NCBI GenBank assembly: GCA_946807835.1 | Contig: OX327690.1 | Coordinates: 9,520,501-9,584,500 of the forward strand | Source of the DNA: Ailanthus altissimus | Lineage: Eukaryota; Streptophyta; Magnoliopsida; Sapindales; Simaroubaceae | DNA length: 64,000 nucleotides | Direction of reading: 5' to 3' | In this document: positions 9,520 through 18,143 of the stretch, piece by piece | Layout: each line of letters starts with the position of its first letter | How positions within the stretch are numbered: the stretch's first letter is position 1 | Made by a program: the position numbers and the translations under genes | Notes under the pieces: model-generated | What the model was told of the DNA's origin: nothing | Database searches by the model: none | Seen by the model: only the letters and a program-made list of their open reading frames with translations

Positions 9520-11794
9520 TGTTGGGATTTGTACTTACATGCCATCCAATTGTTGTATGAATATTTTATTTTATAATACTTATCCAATTTATTATTTGTT
9601 AAATCGCTAATTACTATTATTAAATGGTACAATACTTGTGATGCTACAGATATTATATGATCTGAAAGGGTTCAGATTTGGTCTAAAGAAGTTTAGATCA
9701 ATGCTAAGGTTAACATCACTGAAAACTATAAATGCTAAAGGGTTAGCATATTATATTAATCAGTAAAGTCTAAGTGTTAGAATCTTGTCTGTGATGGTAC
9801 AAAGACTTGAGAATACATTAGTAATAACATAGTTGCAAGAGTTGCAATAGGTGCTAAGAAATGCTATTATGCAAGTTTATTTTCAAATTATATGTTCCTG
9901 ATCTTAATTCACCGATGCAGGTCTAACGGTGGAATCATTTTACATAGACCAGTGTATACTATACCTAAATGGTCTAGATGGTTGTTCTTAGCTGACCATG
10001 GGCTTACTGGAAGTTCGTATAGCATGCAGATGTTCAGTAAAGACTTAATACTGAACAGACTCAACGAGGACCCCAATAAACATCCCATGAACCCTTCAAT
10101 GGAAGGTCCTCTCGAGTTGAGTAATATACGTGGTCCTTTGACTTGAGTACCACGGTGGATTTGTAAGTGATCTATCATACTTTGGTTCCACACATGTCAC
10201 AGACCTTTCATGGTGTGACCGCTCGATGTCGCTAGATATGGTCCGATGCTTATGAAGTTTGTTGTCTACATATATAGAATCCGTCAACTCACATGGATGA
10301 GTTATATATCCGGATGCTTAAAGATTGTATCTTAGAAAGTCTTATGACCATAAGCAACAAACCCAGGAAAAACATTTCCTACAGGGTTAAATAATATTGT
10401 AAAAGTATTTGCATATATTATATATTAAGATACATACCTGAAGATAAGTTCACGAATGAGCACATACGGATTTAATGGTAGTGATCTATATCCTTACTCT
10501 TCCAGGATATATTTGGCGGAAGGATTATACGTATACGCTCTGACCTTAACTTGTATGGTCTACTTCACTGATTTGTAATATCCGTGACATATGTGTGGGG
10601 CATCGATCTCAGACTCGCAGAATGGTTATGTTTGATGAATTGGGAGTAGACCTAGAGAGTCCCGCAATATGAAGTGTACTTGTTGTGCACTGGGGCAGCG
10701 TACCGGATTGAATAGTTCGATTCGAAAAAATTTCAGCAAACCGGACATTTACTTCAGTTTCCCTCCAGTCGTGTACGTGTCAAGACTTAAAAGTTAAGTA
10801 CATCAATTAGTTAACAATTAGTTGTTGACCAATGAAATGTTGACACATGGCACATGTGGGCCAATTATTGTTTGATTTGAAAATTACCAAAATGACTTTA
10901 TTTGTTAGACAAATATATCATTATTTTATTCATTAAAATGTTTATTGAATAAAATAATAACAATAATATATGATATTATTATTTAAATTGAAATCAAACA
11001 ATTAATTTTTATTTAAATTAGTATGTGTTTCTACCATGATTTAATATAATTAAATCAGTTGTTTAATATTTATTAAATGAAATGATAAGTATAAATGGGA
11101 GGCATTTGTTAATGGTAGGTCTTAAGATGTTTCTTAATAATGAGAAAGTATTTTCTCATTTGGCCTAGATTAATGCCAAGTTCATTTAGGTAATTTTTCA
11201 TTTGTTTTATTTTCATTTGGTTTATTGTAAATAATAATAAACAAAAAAGCTAATGGCAAATATAATGGATGCCATTAGGTGAGAAAATGAAAGAAAATAA
11301 TAAATAAATAAAAGAGCAATTAATTGCTCAATTAATTATCAAAAATTCATGCAAGGGGTTAAGGAAGTAACAGAAGTGAATTTTGCAAAATGTTGAGAGC
11401 ACAAAAAAACAACTCTTCTATTTTTCCTTTTTCATTTTTTTAGTCACCCATACTACAAGGTAGAAATAAGGATTCAAGAGTTGAATCCTTTGCTAGAAAA
11501 GCTGTTATTTTAGCTTTTCTAAGCCCACCGTGTTGAGGAACTAGAATTATAAACGGGTTGCTTCAAAGGCGGGTACTCCGGTTCAACCAAATACCAAAGG
11601 CTTGACAATGTACTATTTCTCAATCTTAATGTATTTTACATTTATGAGATAACATGTAAAGTTTATTTGTGTTTATCATTGAGTAATTTGTATTCCGCTC
11701 ATCCGCTGCGCATGTATGTATATGATACGTATGCTATATTTGAATGATAGACATAAACCCACATGCATGCACCATAGGTTTAAAATCACTCACA
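9520..11794 (+). repeat. Solo LTR, 2275 bp, of a Ty1/copia family ('LTR-1', copy A)
   Basis: It starts TGTTGGGATTTG and ends ATCACTCACA, and is flanked by the exact 5-bp duplication atagg (9515-9519 and 11795-11799). A TATA-like gtataaatgg is at 11089. Neither a primer-binding site nor polymerase sequence adjoins it, so it is a solo LTR left by LTR-LTR recombination. Its inverted homologue is at 61677-64000, and diverged relatives lie at 22024-23545, 23546-24434, 28954-31238 and 59440-61676. The copy at 28954 is the 3' LTR of a copia element of nearly equal LTR length (2285 bp), which supports the family assignment. Short frames inside it are not genes. Confidence 0.88.
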
Positions 11795-11847
11795 ATAGGA
11801 ACTTAAGGCTCTAAAGCTATAAAATCATAGCTTGCCTTGGTAAGCTT

Positions 11848-12691
11848 TATATTGAAGATTTGTTGATTCAATAATCTTGTTAGGGTAATAATTGTAAAGA
11901 ATATCAAATAGGAGAGTCATAAGAAGTTCAGAACGTGTGGGACACACATAAGGAAGTCTAGGACATGTGGGACACGAAAAGAGAAGCGAAACGGGACTTG
12001 AAAGCAAAAAGGAAGGGAGAAAAACACAGAGGCTGGTACAGGGTTAAGCGCTGCGGCGCCCAAGGCTAGACGTTGCAACTCCCAGAACAGCAAGCCTGTG
12101 CCAGGCATTCAGCGCTATGGAGCCAGGTCCTCAGCACCAAAGCAGGTAGAGTCAGTTTTTAATCTGGATTTTTGAGTTTTGCAAAGTTTTAGACTTCCAA
12201 AATATGTGGACTCTTACTCCAATAAGGATTAGGGTTAGTATGCATGAAATAACCCCTATATAATCCATGTAAATCCTTTAGTTGAGATTAAGTATTAAAA
12301 GAGACTCTAAGAGAGAGAAGAAGTAGGTAGACACTAAGTGCTTATAAGCACTGGGGTGGAACCGTTGTTTGGGTATTCATTGTGCATGGGAGAGCAATGA
12401 TACACTAAATATTAGATCATTTTGAGGGTTCTTTATTTGGTTTTCCTTGTAAATTATCTAGGGAGTTAATAAGAGAGGCTAGGATCCTTGGATCCACCGT
12501 GAACGTAGGCAATTGGTCGAACTACGTAAGTGATTGTGTTGTGCTCTTTATTATCTGCTTTGAGTTCTTGCTATTTTGGCTTGATATTTAGGTTATTTCT
12601 CTGCCCAAAGAGGTTAGAGTTTAAGGTTGAACTTGGTTAGCGTTCTTCGCTTTAACCTAATCTCATAGAGAAAATAACAATTCCTCAAACA
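11848..12691 (+). repeat. Solo LTR of the 'LTR-2' copia family
   Basis: It is homologous, in opposite orientation, to the LTRs at 15010-15861 and 17310-18143. Shared marks are gattcaataatctt near the start, a TATA box ctatataa at 12257, a GC-rich island at 12045-12145, and ttcctcaaaca at the end. The expected TG start reads TA. Flanking cttt (11845-11848 and 12692-12695) may be the target duplication; the empty paralogous site reads ctta. No internal element sequence adjoins. Confidence 0.7.
12045..12145 (+). repeat. GC-rich palindromic island, copy 1 (inside LTR-2)
   Basis: It contains gcgctgcggcgccc and further weak copies (cgctatggagcc) in AT-rich surroundings. Related islands lie at 15558-15682, 17860-17960, 21681-21885, 24572-24812, 42449-42562 and 46088-46186. 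Confidence 0.75.
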
Positions 12692-13240
12692 CTTTCTTAT
12701 GCTGAGCCTAAACAGGTGTTGACAACTATTTAAAATAGGAACTCTGTAATTACAGTAGCTTTATAACCCTAGAATGCCAAGCCTACACACAAGTTTCAAT
12801 GCCTACGTAGGCAGGTGGAGGGTTGTTGCTGCCCAAATATGAAACAAACTCAATGAAGAAGAGAAAATCAACATAGTAACCCAATTGGCTCATTCTTCAA
12901 TTGGTGGCTACCCAAGTCATGCTGTTCCTTTGCCAAAAATTGTGTCCATGAAAAAGCCCTAACTATCACCAGTTAGATCAACCTTCAAAACTTTACAGAC
13001 ACTCAAAGCTCTAAAGCCATAAAATCCTAACTTGCCTTGACAAGCTTACTTATGTGGAGCCTAAACAGGTGTTGACAACTATTTAAAATAGAAAGTGCGC
13101 TATTACAATACCTTTACAGAAAGGCAAGCTTGTGCCTAAAATAAAAGTCAAGCTATTTTTCTTTGCCAAAAATTTAGTTTATGTAAAAGCCCTAATGGTC
13201 ACCTGTCAGATCAACCTTCAAAACTTTATCCATTAACAAG

Positions 13241-13953
13241 TAACCAAGCCATTTAAGGAGTGTTTCTAAATTGTTTGCTAGGTTATCTTGCTCTTAAATC
13301 CCTCACAAGTTGAATCCAACTTATGCAAGTCAATAGCTTAACAAGGTGAAAGTTGCTACACTATATTTCTTAGGCTTCAAAAGACCTTTAGAGATGTAAT
13401 GGGCTTAACTTTGAACTCAAAAGATAAAGAAATTGGAAATACCACTTCACAAGATTTAGGTTGTAGTGTAAGCCCAAGTTGTAGTGGTATTGCTTCAGAG
13501 CCACATCTGCATCCTTTTCAGCCAATAGTCTATTGCCATATGGTAGCGCCAATTATCTACCTCAGCAGCTAGCTTACCTAATAATACCAATTTTTAAAAC
13601 ATCTTGTGTCAAAGCCATTGAATGTGTAAGAAGCTATTCCTTATATTAAAATATTAACGGCCTTCTTAAACATTATAACTTTGTTTGTCTCAATGGAGTA
13701 GCCCTTCAACTATTATGTTTTGCGATGTTTTTGAAGAAAGACGTTGGTGAGGCAAAGAGGAGAAAGAGATAGATTTTAGACCTTTTAATTTGGGTATCAT
13801 ATGTTTAAAGATAAAATGTTTTTTTTTAAATTTGTTTGATAATTGAAAAATTTTTTATATTAAAACAGTGAGATTAAGCTAGTTAATTAAAGAAAAGATA
13901 AATTAAAATCTTAGCCAAATAATTATATGGACATATTATTAGAAAGTTGAAAG

Positions 13954-13984
<31 letters not shown>

Positions 13985-14536
13985 AGGAAAGGATCCACCC
14001 TCTTTGAATATGATTTCATAAAAAATCAGACAGTTGGGTGAAGGCATATGAAACTAGTGAACTCTTCTCCTATTAAGCCCCTTTAAGAGAAGAAGTTAAG
14101 TGGACCTCGGGAGGATGGTATTTATAAGATCAATATGGATAAGATAATTGATGACAAGGTTTGTTATACTGGTTTTTATGAAATCTACTTGTACTTCTAG
14201 TTCTCTTTATGGGCCTAAGGGGGGTAAAAAATTACTGTGAGTCTTGCTATGCTTGCTCTTTTATCTAGTGAGTAGTTAATTTAGATGGAAGAAATTTCAC
14301 CAAGTTTTTCTCCTTTTGGTCAAGCTAATTTTGCTGTGATTCCTTTTAAACAAAAAAGATTTAAATTTCCAAAATAGTCTCTGAACTGTCAACTTGATTT
14401 AAGGTCCCTCACTGACATTTGCTAGTTTCATTAAACCTGCAGAAGTAGAACCTGCATCAGTCATTTGGCAGCCACAGTACTGCTGCTAAGCCCTAAGAGA
14501 GAAATATTCATATTTAGTACAGTAAGTGAAAAACAG
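13241..14536. other. Unique AT-rich DNA upstream of the synthetase pseudogene
   Basis: No gene could be supported. The last ~130 bases are the natural position of the 5' UTR of the pseudogene that begins at 14537. A possible RNase H-like scrap (GIYKINMD, near 14115-14140) is too short to call. Confidence 0.3.
13951..13984. repeat. Microsatellite (ATAATG)n
   Basis: About five units of the hexamer ataatg/gataat in a row. Confidence 0.9.
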
Positions 14537-15009
14537 ATGGATAAGGAAGAAAATCGAGAAGAACAAAAGAAAAAGGTGAATCCATGAGAGGTTTCTTCTT
14601 CTGGAAAAATAGATTACAACAAATTGATTGACAAATTTGTATGCCAAATGCTTAATCAGTCATTTGTAGACAGAGTACACAGGCTCACTGGCCACTCTTC
14701 TAACATCTTCTTCCGCCGTGGTATCTTCTTTGCCCACCGGTTTGTTATCTTTTATATCTTTTCATTATATGTTTCTTAATTCTCGAAAATATTGCAATGT
14801 TTGCTTATTGATTGTGATTAAATTGGAGCACGGATTTTAACGAGATATTGGATGTGTATGAGAAGGGAGAGAAGTTTTATTTGTATACTAGAAGAGGCCC
14901 ATCTTCAGAAACTTTGCATTTGGGCCATTTGGTTCCTTTTATGTTTACCAGTGTCTTTTTCTTCAATTTATTTTGTTGAACTGAACCCTTTTTTTCTAAA
15001 AAAATACAT

Positions 15010-15861
15010 TGTTAAGGGAGGAAATGCCTTTTTCCCTCTCAAGGTTATGTTGAAGTGAAGAACTCAAAGTCCGACCTAGAATCCTAACCTTTATGGGCAG
15101 CGAAATAACCTGTTAATCAAAGAAAAAATAACAAGAATCCAAAGCAGAATATAAAAGAGCACAACATAATTTTACGTGGTTCGACCAATTGCCTACGTCC
15201 ACGGTGGATCCAAGGATTCTAGCCTCTCTTATTAACTCCCTAGAGATTTTACAAGGAAGACCCAATGAAGAACCTTCAAAAGAACCTAATGTTTAGTAAA
15301 CTCTTGCTCTACCACGAGCAATAATCACCCAAATGACGGTTCCACCTTAGCGCACACAAGCACTTAGTGTTTACCTAGTTCATCCCCTCTTTTAGAGTCT
15401 CTCTTAATGCTTGATCTGAAATAAAAGGTTTTAAAATGTTTATATAGGGTGTATTTCGTGCCTACTAACCCTATTCCTTATTGGACTAAGAGTCCACTTA
15501 TTTTGGAAGTCCAAAACTTCATAAAACTCAAAATCCAGATCAAAAACGGAATTCTAACGCGTCTGGTGCCACGGCGCTCGCCCCTAGGCACTGGGCATTA
15601 TTGCACCTATCGTCGCGGCGTTGGGCTTCTGTAATGGGCACTGCGGTGCTCAGCCTTGGGTGCCATGGTGCTCATGCCTGACAGCTTCCTTCCACATTTT
15701 CTTCGTGTCTTCAAGTCCCATTTCGCTTCCCCTTTCTATCCCACACATCTTAGACTTCTCCATACATGTCTCACACATTCTAGACTTCTTGTAACTTTAC
15801 ACTTTGGTATTTATCTTAATTTTTGTCCAACCAAGATTATTGAATCTCCAATTTTCTAACA
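15010..15861 (-). repeat. 3' LTR of the non-autonomous copia element
   Basis: On the minus strand it begins TGTTAGAAAATTGG at 15861 and ends at 15010 with ...CCTTAACA. It is preceded by the purine tract AAGGAAGGGTT. A TATA box (CTATATAAA, 15439-15447) and a GC-rich island (15558-15682) lie inside. It is alignable along its length with 17310-18143. Confidence 0.92.
15558..15682 (-). repeat. GC-rich palindromic island, copy 2
   Basis: Units such as gtgccacggcgctcg, tcgtcgcggcgttggg and gcactgcggtgctc repeat imperfectly every 30-45 bases within the LTR. Confidence 0.75.
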
Positions 15862-15997
15862 AACCCTTCCTTGATTCAAAATCTTCCAAATAAGAAGGCT
15901 TCGGGATTTGATCTTCACCAATACTCTATCAACTAGAGTTGAGTCCAGTTAAGTCTCTACCAAAACTTAACTTTCCCCGGGCTAGTGACTTTGGTCT

Positions 15998-16615
15998 TCA
16001 AAGGCATTCGTGCACCTTGCATAAGGTATGAATGCGTTGCACTCCTTTCTGACCCTCATCACTTCGGTAAGCACGGTTTGGATGTCTCCTAGTGCTCTGC
16101 ATTACCCCAACACCCCGCGTTGGGCCACTTATGGTCATCCCAGTAAGCACATAGAGCCCCACATTGTGCTTCTCACCCTCAAACCTTATTGGTTCTTTCT
16201 CTACCCTTAGTTTTCCTTTTTTCACTCTAACCGAATACCCTTCCTCATCGAGTTTGCCTAGGGACATCAAGTTCCTCCTCAATTTAGGAACATGCCTTAC
16301 ACCATGTAAGTCTCTAGTTTCTCCACCTTGCATCCTCAGCCTTATGTCACAAACTCTCATGATCTCACAAGTCATGTCATTTTCCATGATAGCTTTATAG
16401 TTGGTAAACATCGATCTGTCGGGACACATATGGACGCTGCACCCCGAATCTAGTATCCATTTGCCAGCGTACTTTCCCCTTGAGGCTACCAATGTGTCTA
16501 CAACTTTGGTATCTTCCTCAGTACAGATTGCAGCCCACCCTCCTTGGTCTTTTGATTTCAAACAATCCTTTATAAAATGCCCTTTTTTATTATAAAGGAA
16601 ACACTTCTTGGATCT
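15998..16615 (-). pseudogene. copia zinc knuckle and aspartic protease region
   Basis: On the minus strand a zinc knuckle reads CFLYNKKGHFIKDC (16603-16562): C-X2-C-X4-H-X4-C with the second Cys replaced by Tyr (TAT, 16592-16594). A 187-codon open frame follows to 15998. It contains KWILDSGCSVHMCPD, the copia protease active site (D-S-G), and continues through the GVRHVPKLRRNLMSLGKLD block normal for copia proteases. Beyond about 16100 the frame no longer resembles the GAG-pre-integrase domain and pol stops. The protease frame itself looks uninterrupted, but the knuckle is damaged and there is no fused pol. Confidence 0.88.
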
Positions 16616-16651
16616 CCTCTTTAATTAGTTGCTCTTCCTTCCTTGTGTAAG

Positions 16652-17257
16652 CTATGCTACTCCACTCTCGGACTTAGATCTCTTTGTCGATTCTTTTGAG
16701 TTCAATGATACTTTGACGTCATTCATCGTTAAAGACTCCTTACCATACAGCAGCATATCAACAAAACTCTTATAGCTCTTTGACAACGAACTTAATAGGA
16801 TAATGGCCTTGTCTTCATCCTCAGTCTTGATGCCTAGTTGCTCAAGACTTATGATGATCTTATTGAACTTGCCAATGTAAGCTCTCAATAAAGTTCCCTC
16901 ATGCATTGTTAGCTGATGTAGTTTCTTTTTCATAAGAAGTCTGTTTGCAAGAGACTTCTCCATGTACAATTCCTTGAGTCTCTTCCATAGCCTCAAAGCG
17001 GTTTCTTCATCACCAACTTTACTTAATACTTCATCACTCAACGCTAGGAATAAGATGTTGTGAGCCTTTTTCTGAATCGTGTCCTAATCTTTCTGCTCGG
17101 ACTTTGAGGTTGTTGTCTCATCACTAGTTGAGGAGCTGGCTTCCTCCAAGGCTGAGTCTAGCCCTTCCTTTACTAATAGAGCCCTAACTTTCTTCCTCCA
17201 AAGATTGAAGTCATTCATCTCATTGAACTTCTCTATTTCTTACTTGATTGCAGTCAT
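16652..17257 (-). pseudogene. copia gag (UBN2-type)
   Basis: The frame starts at ATG 17257 on the minus strand (MTAIK), meets TAA at codon 6, continues FNLWRKKVRALLV, meets TAG near 17087, then is open from 17041: LWKRLKELYMEKSLANRL, HEGTLLRAYIGKF and KAIILLSSLSKSYKSFVDML. These are standard blocks of copia Gag. It lies 30-odd bases downstream of the primer-binding site, as expected. The early stops make it a pseudogene. Confidence 0.88.
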
Positions 17258-17287
17258 GGTTTAAATACCTCAGGTGTGTATTATCGA

Positions 17288-17309
17288 ACCTTGAGCTTTG
17301 ATATCAGTT
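17288..17309 (-). other. Primer-binding site of the non-autonomous copia element
   Basis: Minus strand, directly after the LTR end ...TCAACA: AACTGATATCAAAGCTCAAG. It matches the initiator-Met tRNA complement (TGGTATCAGAGC) with two differences. Confidence 0.8.
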
Positions 17310-18143
17310 TGTTGATAGAGGAAATGCCCTTCTCCCTCTCGAGGTTATGTTGAAGAGAGGAACCCAAAGTCCTATCTAGAACCCTAACCTCTATGCGCAG
17401 CGGAATAACCTGTTAATCAAGCAAAAAATAACAAAACTCCAAAGTAGAATATAAAATAGTACAACATAATTTTACGTGATTCGGCCAATTGCCTACGTCC
17501 ACGATGGATCCAAGGATCCTAGCCTCTCTTATTAACTCCCTAGAGATTTTACAAGGAAGACCCAATGAAGAACCTTCAAAAAGATCTAATGTGTTAGTGA
17601 ACCCTTGCTCTACCACAAGCAATGATCACCCAAACGACGGTTTCAGCCTACAAGCACTTAGTGTTTACTCAGTTCTTCCTCTCTCTTAGAGTCTCTCTTA
17701 ATGCTTGATCTGAAATAAAAGGTTTAAAAGTGTTTATATAGGGTGTATTTTGTGCCTACTAACCCTATTCTTTGTTGGAGTAAGAGTCCACTTGTTTTGA
17801 AAGTCTAAAACTTTCAAAAACTTAGAATTCGGATAAAAAATGAAATTCTGACATGTCTGACGCTGAGGTGCTCGTCCCTGGGCGCCGCAGCGCTGGGTCC
17901 CCAGTATCGCAGTGGTGGGCTTCTATAATGGGCGCCGCGGCACTCATGCCTGGCAACTTTCTTCCGCATTTTCTTCGCTTCTTTTGCATCTTTAAGTCTC
18001 ATTTCGCTTCCCCTTTCGTGTCCCACACGTCTTAGACTTTTCTATACGTATCCCACGTATTCTAAATTTCTTATGACTTTCTATTTTAATATTTATCTCA
18101 ATTCTTGTCCAACCAAAATTATTGAATCACTAATTTTTTAACA
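17310..18143 (-). repeat. 5' LTR of the non-autonomous copia element
   Basis: On the minus strand it starts at 18143 (TGTTAAAAAATTAG) and ends at 17310 (CCTCTATCAACA). A TATA box lies at 17733-17740 and a GC-rich island at 17860-17960. It is alignable with the 3' LTR with scattered substitutions, so the insertion is not recent. Confidence 0.92.
17860..17960 (-). repeat. GC-rich palindromic island, copy 3
   Basis: gggcgccgcagcgctggg and gggcgccgcggcactc alternate with weaker units. This is the same location within the LTR as copy 2. Confidence 0.75.

Larger units (their letters stand above)
11807..13240. repeat. Tandem duplication of unique DNA, one unit with an LTR insertion
   Basis: Unit 1 is 11807-11847 plus 12692-12993; unit 2 is about 12994-13240. 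Shared blocks in order: gctctaaagc-ataaaatc, cttgcctt, then after the LTR position cttatg-ggagcctaaacagg, gttgacaactatttaaaata, ttgccaaaaatt, and atcaaccttcaaaacttta. Unit 2 lacks the LTR and so shows the empty insertion site. No coding similarity was recognised in the duplicated DNA. Confidence 0.75.
15010..18143 (-). mobile_element. Non-autonomous Ty1/copia element, complete, with exact target duplication
   Basis: The 3134-bp unit is bounded by two LTRs (852 and 834 bp) and flanked by the 5-bp duplication tacat (15005-15009 and 18144-18148). On the minus strand the order is LTR, primer-binding site, gag, zinc knuckle, protease, about 130 bp of spacer, LTR. Integrase, reverse transcriptase and RNase H are missing altogether, so it must have been moved by enzymes supplied in trans, or lost pol after insertion. 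It sits in intron 2 of the synthetase pseudogene in antisense orientation. Confidence 0.93.

Noticed and set aside
9892..10287. Overlapping frames of 63-94 codons on both strands
   Set aside because: They lie wholly inside the 2.3 kb solo LTR, have no family similarity, and are disrupted in other copies of the LTR.
13440..13620. Minus-strand stretch with protein-like words near 13500-13580
   Set aside because: Frames are short and broken and no family could be named.
14110..14160. Possible RNase H-like segment of a LINE (GIYKINMD)
   Set aside because: Only about eight residues match the P..G.YKIN.DGA pattern and the catalytic context is missing.
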